From a bacterium (lineage in GTDB: Bacteria > CG2-30-53-67 > CG2-30-70-394): a stretch of 24,042 bases of DNA. The DNA lies in the NCBI GenBank assembly GCA_024278555.1, contig JAJRSX010000189.1, positions 1 through 24,042 of the forward strand. Reading direction: 5' to 3'. The position numbers were made by a program, and so were the translations under genes. The notes beneath the pieces were generated by a model, which searched no databases, had not been told where the DNA came from, and saw only the letters and a program-made list of their open reading frames with translations. Shown here one piece after another: positions 9,709 through 16,130 of this stretch (within the stretch, counting starts at the first letter, position 1; every line of letters starts with the position of its first letter).

Positions 9709-10992
9709 ATGGCGGCCATGGCTCGTCCCGCTGTCGTCACCGGCCTCGGCGCCCTCACCCCCCTCGGCCTCGACCTCCCCGCGACCTGGGCGGCGCTGCT
9801 GGCCGGCCGATCCGGGGTGGCGCCGGCCGAGGGGATCGAGGTGGCGGGGCTGCCGCCGGTGGCCGTGGGCCGGATCCGCGGCTTTGATCCGACCACCGCC
9901 CTGACGCCGGACGAGGTGCGCAAGGGCGACCGCTTCGTCCACCTGGTCCTCGCGGCGGCCAAGGAGGCGATATCGGATGCCCGCCTTCATGGCGACTTCG
10001 ACCCGGACCGCGCCGGCGCCATCGTCGGCTGCGGCCGCGGCGGTCTGCCGGCGGTGGAGCGCGCCGCGACGGCCTACCAGCGGCGCGGCGGGCGTGGGGT
10101 CTCGCCCCACTTCTCGGTCCACACCCTGCCGAGCATGGCCGCCGCCGCGGTGGCCCGGGCCCACCGACTCCACGGCCCCTGCTTCGGGGTCGCCACCGCC
10201 TGCGCCTCTGGCAGCCACGCGATCGCCGAGGCGGCCCACTGTATCGCCCGCGGCGAGGCGGAGGTGGTGGTCACCGGCGGGGTCGAGGCGGTGGTGACCC
10301 CGATCATGCTCGCCGGCTTCGCCCGCGCCGGGGTCCTCGCCCCAGCGGGCAATGATCCGGCCGCCTGCTGCCGCCCCTTCGACCGCTCCCGCGCCGGCTT
10401 CTGCCTCGGCGAGGGGGCGTGCTGCCTGGTCCTCGAGTCGGAGGCCCACGCCCGCGGTCGCGGGGCGCGGATCTACGGCCGGGTCGCCGGCAGCGGCATG
10501 ACCTGCGACGCCCACCACCCCACCACCCCCGACCCCGAGGGGCGATCGCTGGCGCGCGCCATCACCGCCGCCCTCACCGCCGCCGACCTCGCCCCGGACG
10601 ACCTCGACTACCTCTCCGCCCACGGCACCGGCACCCGGCTCAACGACCCGGCGGAGGCGGCGGCGATCCACCGTGGTCTCGGCCCGGCGGCGGAGACCAC
10701 CCCCATCTCCGCCATCAAGGGGGCGACCGGCCACCTCCTCGGCGCCAGCGGCGCGGTGGAGGCAGCGGTCTGCCTCCTGACCCTCTACCACGGCATCGCC
10801 CCCGCCACCCGCAACCTCACGGACCCGGACCCCGCCTGCCCCCTCGCCCACATCACCGGCGCCCCGCGCCGCGGAACCTATCGCGCCGGCCTCTCCCTCT
10901 CCGCCGGCTTCGGCGGCCTCAACGCGGCCCTGCTCTTCACCGCCGACTGCGCCATCGAGCGATATCCTGGGGGCGTAGGGAGCGAGGCTTGA
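9709..10992 (+). CDS. Beta-ketoacyl-ACP synthase, FabF (KAS II)-like
   Basis: This 427-residue condensing enzyme would join an acyl chain on its active cysteine to malonyl-ACP with loss of CO2. The KAS I/II triad is visible: Cys165 in ATACASGSHAI, His305 in SAHGTGT, and His342 in KGATGHLLGASG with Lys337. The N-terminal VVTGLGALTPLG and C-terminal SLSAGFGGLNAALLF are canonical. The ATG at 9709 has GGAG 6 bases upstream; the second ATG at 9718 is too far from it. The gene lies 101 bases after bioF and 27 bases before the next gene, on the same strand. No acyl carrier protein, FabG or FabZ is nearby, so whether it serves bulk fatty acids, a biotin precursor or a specialised lipid is not evident. 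The C-terminus has a short extra tail (ERYPGGVGSEA). Confidence 0.88.
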   Translation: MAAMARPAVVTGLGALTPLGLDLPATWAALLAGRSGVAPAEGIEVAGLPPVAVGRIRGFDPTTALTPDEVRKGDRFVHLVLAAAKEAISDARLHGDFDPDRAGAIVGCGRGGLPAVERAATAYQRRGGRGVSPHFSVHTLPSMAAAAVARAHRLHGPCFGVATACASGSHAIAEAAHCIARGEAEVVVTGGVEAVVTPIMLAGFARAGVLAPAGNDPAACCRPFDRSRAGFCLGEGACCLVLESEAHARGRGARIYGRVAGSGMTCDAHHPTTPDPEGRSLARAITAALTAADLAPDDLDYLSAHGTGTRLNDPAEAAAIHRGLGPAAETTPISAIKGATGHLLGASGAVEAAVCLLTLYHGIAPATRNLTDPDPACPLAHITGAPRRGTYRAGLSLSAGFGGLNAALLFTADCAIERYPGGVGSEA

Positions 10993-11019
10993 AGCCCCCC
11001 AAGAAGGGAGGAGCAGACG

Positions 11020-11289
11020 ATGCGGATCGGCAAGCTCATTTCCCTGGTGACCCTCCTCACCGCGCCGCCGGCGTGGGGGACGCAGCCGACGGCGGGAGAT
11101 CTCGCCATCGGCGAGGCGTTGCAGCAAGACATCACGGTGGAGCCCGAGCGGGTCGCCCGCAAGCTCTTCAAGCCGGTGGAGTGGGTAGTGACCTCACCAC
11201 CCCGGCCGCACCCGTTGCCGGCCACCTTCCCCGCCGTGGCCTCGCCACCCACCCCCGGCGTCGAAGCGCCCCGGCCCGAGAGACGATAG
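11020..11289 (+). CDS. Small exported protein of unknown function
   Basis: This 89-residue protein begins with a typical Sec signal peptide (MRIGKLISLVTLLTAPPAWG, cleavage likely after AWG at residue 20). The mature part is about 69 residues, with an acidic-to-basic helix-like stretch (GDLAIGEALQQDITVEPERVARKLF) and then a proline-rich tail (about 58-89). A very strong ribosome site, GGGAGGAG, precedes the ATG at 11020, which supports it as a real gene despite its size. I recognise no family. It sits between the ketosynthase and selB on the same strand. Confidence 0.6.
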   Translation: MRIGKLISLVTLLTAPPAWGTQPTAGDLAIGEALQQDITVEPERVARKLFKPVEWVVTSPPRPHPLPATFPAVASPPTPGVEAPRPERR

Positions 11290-11352
11290 CCCGCTCGAAC
11301 GAGGGCGGGAGGCAGGCGGCAGAGGCGGCCGCGGTGTGGTAAGTACCGCCGG

Positions 11353-13251
11353 ATGGCCCCCCTCCCCCCCCTGGTGATCGGCACCGCCGGCCACATCGAC
11401 CACGGCAAGACCGCCCTGGTGCGTGCCCTCACCGACACCGACACCGACCGGCTCCCGGAGGAGCGGCGGCGCGGGATCACCATCGAGCTCGGCTTCGCCC
11501 ACCTCACCCTCCCCTCGGGACGGGAGGCGGCGGTGGTCGACGTGCCGGGCCACGAGCGTTTCGTCCGCCACATGGTCGCCGGCGCCCAGGCCGTCGACCT
11601 CGTCTTGCTGGTGGTGGCGGCGGACGACGGGGTGATGGAGCAGACCCGCGAGCACCTGGAGATCTGCGACCTCCTCGGCTGCGCCGCCGGGGTCGTGGCG
11701 ATCACCAAGAGCGACCTGGCCGACGGTGACTGGCTCGACCTGGTGGAGGGCGACGTGCGCGCCGCCCTCGCCCCCACCCGCCTCGCCGACGCCCCGATCG
11801 TCCGTTGCTCCGCCGCCACCGGCGCCGGCCTCGCCCCCCTCCTCGCCGCCCTCGACGCGGTGGCGGCGACGGTGGCGCCGCGCGACGCCGGCCGCCCCTT
11901 TCGCCTCCCCATCGACCGCTCCTTCACCCTCCACGGCTTCGGCACCGTGGTCACCGGCACCATCGTCGACGGCGAGGTCGCGGTCGGCGACCGGCTCCTC
12001 TGCCTCCCGGCAGGGAGCGAGGCGCGGGTGCGCGGCATCGAACGCCACAACCGGCCGGTGGAGCGGGTGGGGGCGGGGGCGCGGGCGGCGATCAACCTCG
12101 CGGGGGTGGAGACCGGCCGCCTGCCGCGGGGAGGCTGGCTCTGCCGCCCCGCCACCTACGAGGCGACACATCTGCTCACCGTGGAGGTGACCACCCTGGC
12201 GCGCACCGCCCCGCCCCTGACCGGTCGCCTCCCCCTGCGCCTCCACCTCGGCGCCGCCGACCTCGCCTGTCGCCTCCACCCCCTGGAGGGGCGGGAGATC
12301 GCCCCCGGCGCCACCGCCCTCGCCCAACTCACCGTCGCCGGCGGGGTGGTCGCCCTCCCCGGCGACCGCTTCGTCCTCCGCACCCCGTCGCCCGCGGCCA
12401 CCGTCGGCGGCGGCCGACTCCTCGCCACCGGCGGCCACAGGCTGCGCCCTCGGGGGGGCGCGGGGGCGGCAGCCATCCGTCCCCTCACCAGGACCCACCC
12501 GGACGACCGCCTCGCCGCCCACCTCGCCCTCGCCGGTCGCCACGGGATCGCCACCTCTCGCCTCTGCTTCGTTACCGGCGAGTTGCCGGCCGCCGCCAGC
12601 GCCACGGCCGACCGCCTGGTTGCCGGCGGCCGGGCGGCGGTGGCGGGGGAGGTCTACTTCGACGCCGCCCTCCTCCCCCCCCTCGGCGCTGGCCTCACCA
12701 CCCTCCTCGCCCGCCTCCACGCCGCGCGGCCCTACGATCCGGTGGTCCCCTCCAGCGAGCTCCTCCACGCCCTCCGCCTCCCCCTGCCCGCCCTCCTCGA
12801 TGCCGTGGTGGCGGCCACCGACGGGGTGGTCGCCGAGAGCACCGGAGTGCGCCTCGCCACCCATCAGGTGCAGGTCACCGGCGCCCGGGCCGAGGTCCGC
12901 GACCGCCTCCTGGCGCTCTTCGCCGAGACCCCCTTCGCCCCCCCCACCGCCGCCGAGGCCGCCCGCAGGCTCGCCCTCCCCCCGGCCGAGGTCGAACGCC
13001 TGCTGACCCACCTCGCCCGCACCGGCGAGGTGGTGCGCATCGCCGCCCACCGCCACTACCTGCCGGCTGCACTGGCGCAGGTGGAGCAGAGAGTCCGCGA
13101 CCACCTCGCCGCCCACACCACCCTCACGGTGGCCGAGTTCAAAGCGCTCTTCACCCTCACCCGCCGCACCGCCATCCCCCTGTTAGAGCACCTCGACCGC
13201 ACCGGCGTCACCCGCCGGGACGGCGAGGTAAGAAGGGCGGGCGGCAGATAG
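11353..13251 (+). CDS. selB: Selenocysteine-specific translation elongation factor SelB
   Basis: This 632-residue GTPase would carry selenocysteyl-tRNA(Sec) to the ribosome at UGA codons marked by a SECIS hairpin. The G1 motif GTAGHIDHGKT (10-20), G2 region RGITIELGF (40-48), G3 DVPGHE (63-68) and a G4 variant TKSD (118-121) are visible, followed by EF-Tu-like domains 2 and 3. The GC-rich C-terminal half (about 390-625) has the winged-helix arrangement used for SECIS RNA binding, ending in EFKALFTLTRRTAIPLLEHLDR, a typical SelB ending. The length matches bacterial SelB (about 610-640 residues). The ATG at 11353 is close to the first conserved strand; its ribosome site is weak. No selA, selD or tRNA-Sec is seen in the window. 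The gene implies that selenoproteins exist elsewhere in the genome. Confidence 0.93.
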   Translation: MAPLPPLVIGTAGHIDHGKTALVRALTDTDTDRLPEERRRGITIELGFAHLTLPSGREAAVVDVPGHERFVRHMVAGAQAVDLVLLVVAADDGVMEQTREHLEICDLLGCAAGVVAITKSDLADGDWLDLVEGDVRAALAPTRLADAPIVRCSAATGAGLAPLLAALDAVAATVAPRDAGRPFRLPIDRSFTLHGFGTVVTGTIVDGEVAVGDRLLCLPAGSEARVRGIERHNRPVERVGAGARAAINLAGVETGRLPRGGWLCRPATYEATHLLTVEVTTLARTAPPLTGRLPLRLHLGAADLACRLHPLEGREIAPGATALAQLTVAGGVVALPGDRFVLRTPSPAATVGGGRLLATGGHRLRPRGGAGAAAIRPLTRTHPDDRLAAHLALAGRHGIATSRLCFVTGELPAAASATADRLVAGGRAAVAGEVYFDAALLPPLGAGLTTLLARLHAARPYDPVVPSSELLHALRLPLPALLDAVVAATDGVVAESTGVRLATHQVQVTGARAEVRDRLLALFAETPFAPPTAAEAARRLALPPAEVERLLTHLARTGEVVRIAAHRHYLPAALAQVEQRVRDHLAAHTTLTVAEFKALFTLTRRTAIPLLEHLDRTGVTRRDGEVRRAGGR

Positions 13252-13311
13252 AGGGGGGACTCGCTTGCATCGACGTCCAAGGTCATCCGGGATCGGGTCG
13301 CTGCGGCCTCC

Positions 13312-13413
13312 CTACCGGGGCGCTCGACAGACGTCGCGCCGATGGCCGACCTTGACGACCACCACGGTCAGCTCGCGCTCTTCGATCACATCGACAATCG
13401 GGTCGGCCCTCTC
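13312..13413 (-). pseudogene. RelE/ParE-family toxin, C-terminal remnant
   Basis: On the minus strand the last 33 codons before a TAG read ...VDVIEERELTVVVVKVGHRRDVCR, which closely matches the conserved C-terminal strand pair and VKVGHRR(D/E)VYR ending of RelE-type mRNA-interferase toxins. Upstream of DPIVD the similarity stops: the N-terminal two thirds and the antitoxin are absent, and the expected GDYR(I/V)VYDV segment appears shortened by small deletions. The remaining space overlaps the start of the next plus-strand gene. I infer a decayed toxin gene left after insertion or loss of a toxin-antitoxin pair in the selB 3' flank. Confidence 0.5.
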
Positions 13414-13494
13414 AGACACCGTCACCAAACTGAGGCGACGTCGCCCTGCCGCCGGTCTCTCCCTCGCCGCCGTCCCTGTTCTACCCTCCCCGCC

Positions 13495-14121
13495 ATGGAG
13501 TGGAGCAACACGGAGATCGATCGGTACTCGCGCCACCTCCTCCTGGAGGAGATCGGGTGGGAGGGGGGGGCGCGCATTCGCCGTGGCCGCCTCCTCCTGG
13601 TGGGCGACGTGGAGCCCACCACCCTGCGCTACCTGACGGCGGCGGGGGTGGCCCACCTCGCCCTGACGCGGCCATCCGGGAGGCTGGCGGCGGCGGCAGG
13701 GGCGGTGGAGGGTGAGGGCGAGATCGCGCTCCTCACCGGCCCCCTCGACCCGGCGCAGGTGGACGGCTACGACGCGGTGGCCATTGGCGGCGCCGGGCGT
13801 GCTGCGGTAGCGGCGGCGTGGCACGCCTCCCACCGGCCCGCGGTGGTCGCGGCAACCGGCGCCACGGCGGCGGCGGTCACCACCCTCACCGGCGACCATG
13901 GCTGCCCGGCGTGTATCGACCTGGGGCCGGAGCTCCCCCCGGCAGGGCCGGTGGCGGAGGCCCTGCACGGGATCACCGCCACCCTGGTCGCCACCGAGAT
14001 GCTCAAGCTCCTCGCCGGGGGCACGCCACCGCTCGTCGGCGAGCTTCTGGTGGTGGAGAATGACGGCCGCCTCGACCGTCGGCCGCTGAATCGAAAACCG
14101 GGATGCCCGATCTGCGGCTGA
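13495..14121 (+). CDS. Short, degenerate MoeB/ThiF (E1-like) family protein
   Basis: This 208-residue protein opens with the MoeB/ThiF/HesA signature EIDRYSRHLLLEEIGWEGGARI (about 7-28). It ends like those proteins, with two CXXC pairs (CPAC at 137-140, CPIC at 204-207) that would bind structural zinc, and LHGITATLVATEMLKLLAG (157-175). Normal members adenylate the C-terminal glycine of MoaD/ThiS-type sulfur carriers and are about 250 residues long. Here the nucleotide-binding glycine loop after the first beta strand is replaced (LLLVGDVEPTTLRYL). The Asp, Arg and Lys that bind ATP and Mg in the next 60 residues also cannot be found. It is probably not a standard adenylating enzyme; it could be a scaffold or a decaying copy. 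The ATG at 13495 is placed by homology; no ribosome site is obvious. Confidence 0.7.
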   Translation: MEWSNTEIDRYSRHLLLEEIGWEGGARIRRGRLLLVGDVEPTTLRYLTAAGVAHLALTRPSGRLAAAAGAVEGEGEIALLTGPLDPAQVDGYDAVAIGGAGRAAVAAAWHASHRPAVVAATGATAAAVTTLTGDHGCPACIDLGPELPPAGPVAEALHGITATLVATEMLKLLAGGTPPLVGELLVVENDGRLDRRPLNRKPGCPICG

Positions 14122-14138
14122 CCGCCGCCGACGGCGGT
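14121..14138. terminator. Hairpin between convergent stop codons
   Basis: ACCGCCG pairs with CGGCGGT around the loop CCGA. The hairpin starts on the last base of the plus-strand TGA and ends one base before the UspA stop codon, so it fills the convergent gap. No T-tract follows on either strand; a bidirectional terminator role is inferred from position. Confidence 0.45.
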
Positions 14139-14139
14139 G

Positions 14140-14559
14140 CTACCGCGCCAGCAGGACGTTGCACGGCGCGTGGTGCACCACCTTGCTGCTCACCGAGCCG
14201 AGGAGAAAGCGGTTGATCGCCGACCTCCCCTTGTTGCCGATGACAATGAGGTCGTACCCCTCCTCCTCGGCGAGCTCGACGATGGCGGAGGCGGGATCGG
14301 CGACGATGAAGCGCTCATCGATCTCCACCCCCTCGACCCCCGCGGTCTCCTCCTCCACCCACTCCTTGAAGGCGGCGCGATCACCGCGCTCGAGGACCGG
14401 CTGGAGGTCCTCGCCGAGGTCCTCGATCGAGGTCACCGCGTTCGGCTGATGGACGCGCAGGAGGGTAATCGAGCCACCCTCAAGCCGGGCGACATGGACC
14501 GCCTGGCGAAAGGCGTTTCGTGACGTCTCAGAGAGGTCGATCGGACAGAGAATCTTCAT
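14140..14559 (-). CDS. Universal stress protein, UspA family
   Basis: This 139-residue single-domain cytoplasmic protein has MKILCPIDLSETSRNAFRQA at its N-terminus. Near the C-terminus is the ATP-binding signature GNKGRSAINRFLLGSVSSKV (108-127), matching G-x2-G-x9-G-S, so it is probably an ATP-binding member. It ends with HHAPCNVLL, as is usual. Such proteins form dimers and help cells survive starvation or redox stress, but the client is not predictable. The ATG at 14559 is preceded by AGGAAAGGGG. The frame continues far upstream without meaning. It is convergent with the MoeB/ThiF-like gene and divergent from the EEP gene. Confidence 0.9.
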   Translation of the reverse strand: MKILCPIDLSETSRNAFRQAVHVARLEGGSITLLRVHQPNAVTSIEDLGEDLQPVLERGDRAAFKEWVEEETAGVEGVEIDERFIVADPASAIVELAEEEGYDLIVIGNKGRSAINRFLLGSVSSKVVHHAPCNVLLAR

Positions 14560-14694
14560 GGCAGCCCCTTTCCTCGCAACGGCGGGTTTGCCGTCTAGTC
14601 GAGCTTTAACAAAAAGGTGGCACCACGACAAACGGCGCGGCCACGGGTCTACCCCGCGCCGTGGTGATAGGCTCACCCAAGAAGAGACCCCCGC

Positions 14695-15444
14695 ATGCGC
14701 ATCCTCACCTACAACATCCAGGTCGCGATCGGCTCGTGCCGCTATCGCCACTACCTGCTCCACGGCTGGAAGCACGTCATGCCGCACGGCCAGACCCTCC
14801 CCAACCTCGACCGGATCGCCGAGGTGATCGCGCCGTACGACATCGTCGCCCTCCAGGAGGTGGACGGCGGCTCCCTGCGCACCCGCTTCGTCAACGAGAC
14901 CTGTTACCTGGCGGAGGAGGCGGGGTTCGGGTCGTGGAAGAGCATCGTCACCCGCGACCACGGCATCTTCGCCCAACACACCAACAGCCTGTTGAGCCGC
15001 ACCGCCCCCCTGCGGGTGGAGAGCCACCGGCTGCCCGGGGCGATGGAGGGGCGCGGGGTCCTGGAGGCGGACTTCGAGATCGATGGGCGGGTGGTCACCG
15101 TCTTCTGCACCCACTTGGCGCTGAACTGCCGTGCCCGGCTGCGCCAGGCCCACGCCCTGATCCGGCGCATCAACCGCCGAGAGAGCGCCATCCTGGTCGG
15201 CGACTTCAACTGCCAGCCCGGCTCCCCGGCGATTCGCGCCCTGCTGGCCGAGACCCGCCTGCGCCCCGGCCGCTGGCTCCCGGCGACCTACCCGAGCTGG
15301 CGACCGCGGCGGGTGATCGACCACATCCTCGCCACCGACGACCTCGCCATCGACCACCTGGAGGCGACCCCCGCCCTCCTCTCCGACCACCTACCCCTCT
15401 CCGCCAAGGTGCGCCTACGACAGCCGGTCGCGGTGGCGGCGTAA
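14695..15444 (+). CDS. Endonuclease/exonuclease/phosphatase (EEP) superfamily hydrolase
   Basis: This 249-residue metal-dependent phosphodiesterase has no signal peptide and is therefore cytoplasmic. EEP motifs in order are RILTYNIQ (2-9; Asn7), LQEVD (53-57; metal ligand Glu55), CTHLAL (138-143), GDFNCQP (169-175; Asp170, Asn172), RVIDHIL (206-212) and LSDHLPL (229-235; Asp231, His232). The complete catalytic set suggests an active enzyme. The substrate could be DNA, a phosphoinositide-like lipid or another phosphodiester; similar small proteins are annotated only as EEP family. The ATG at 14695 has a weak AAGAAGAGA upstream. It diverges from UspA over 135 bases. Confidence 0.85.
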   Translation: MRILTYNIQVAIGSCRYRHYLLHGWKHVMPHGQTLPNLDRIAEVIAPYDIVALQEVDGGSLRTRFVNETCYLAEEAGFGSWKSIVTRDHGIFAQHTNSLLSRTAPLRVESHRLPGAMEGRGVLEADFEIDGRVVTVFCTHLALNCRARLRQAHALIRRINRRESAILVGDFNCQPGSPAIRALLAETRLRPGRWLPATYPSWRPRRVIDHILATDDLAIDHLEATPALLSDHLPLSAKVRLRQPVAVAA

Positions 15445-15521
15445 CGTCGTCGGTTTCGGTAAGGACCCAGGCGACGTGTCGCGGAGAGGCCGCGGGATAC
15501 GAGAGCGGCCCGGAAGGATGA

Positions 15522-15558
15522 TCTCGCGCAGAGACGCTGAGCCGCTGAGCCGCTGAGG
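15522..15558. repeat. Short-period repeat, CGCTGAGC x3
   Basis: TCTCGCGCAGAGA is followed by three 8-base units (CGCTGAGC, CGCTGAGC, CGCTGAGG) at 15535-15558. An inverted relative with the same TCTCGCGC head lies at 16081-16111, so the pair brackets about 590 bases of intergenic DNA. Confidence 0.6.
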
Positions 15559-15713
15559 GGGAAGGTGGCGAGGGAGAGGTCGCCGGTGGCGGCGGTGAGG
15601 TCCACCTCGACCTTGAAGAGGCGCGAATAGGCAAAACCGCCTCTCCCCTTAGCTCAGCAAACTCACCGCATTGGTGGTGAGTCCACAGTGGGGTCCCTTC
15701 TGGCAGAGGGTTG

Positions 15714-15871
15714 ACCACGGGGGACACGGGAAAGGCTGGGGGCAGAGAGGGGCGGCGGTTCTTTACCCGCCCCCGCGAAGGGTGGCTTCGTGGCCTTACG
15801 ACGGAGCCGCCAAGAAACCAGCTAGCTGCCGGAAGTGGCCTGCCCCACGAGCCCCCCGTGTCCCCCGTGGT
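15714..15871. repeat. Inverted-repeat element with 17-base perfect ends
   Basis: ACCACGGGGGACACGGG at 15714-15730 is the exact reverse complement of 15855-15871. The 124 bases between them contain partly complementary GC-rich segments but no gene. It looks like a small non-coding mobile repeat, nested within the larger bracket at 15522-16111. Confidence 0.7.
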
Positions 15872-16080
15872 AAAAACCTACCAGGATCCGCGTTTCCCAT
15901 AGTGTTGGCGTTGGCCACGGTCCCGTAGGAATCCCGGCGCATCTAGCGAACGACGGCTGAGCTGAGGGGATAGGCGAAAGAGCCGTGATCCCTCCCCTTC
16001 ATGCTCTTCATGGCGGTCTCCTGCCAGGCGAGACAAATCCCAATCGTGGCGCCTGCGCCGCCTATGGACCGGGAAGCGAT

Positions 16081-16111
16081 CTCCGCGTCTCCGCGTCTCC
16101 GCGCGAGAATC
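16081..16111. repeat. Short-period repeat, CTCCGCGT x3
   Basis: Three near-exact CTCCGCGT units (16081-16104; the third ends C instead of T) are followed by CGCGAGA. Read on the minus strand this is TCTCGCGCGGAGACGCGGAG, a relative of the repeat at 15522-15558 in the opposite orientation. Confidence 0.6.
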
Positions 16112-16130
16112 CACCCGACAATGGTGGGCG

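Larger units (their letters stand above)
15445..16130. other. Repeat-rich intergenic region, no gene seen
   Basis: About 690 bases without a credible gene separate two genes whose 3' ends face each other. Three repeat structures listed separately lie here. In addition there is a hairpin at 15661-15682 (ACTCACC / GGTGAGT) and a short-period motif near 15996-16015 whose minus strand reads CATGAAGAGCATGAAGGGG. The frames open in this stretch only translate the repeats. Confidence 0.65.

Noticed and set aside
9565-13116. Long minus-strand frames opposite the ketosynthase and selB
   Set aside because: Glycine/valine/arginine-rich shadow translations without motifs; the plus strand holds well-conserved enzymes.
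15640-15700. TTAGCTCAG next to a stem at 15661-15682, resembling a tRNA D-arm
   Set aside because: No T-arm GGTTCRA, no acceptor stem pairing and no proper anticodon arm; most likely coincidence within repeat DNA.
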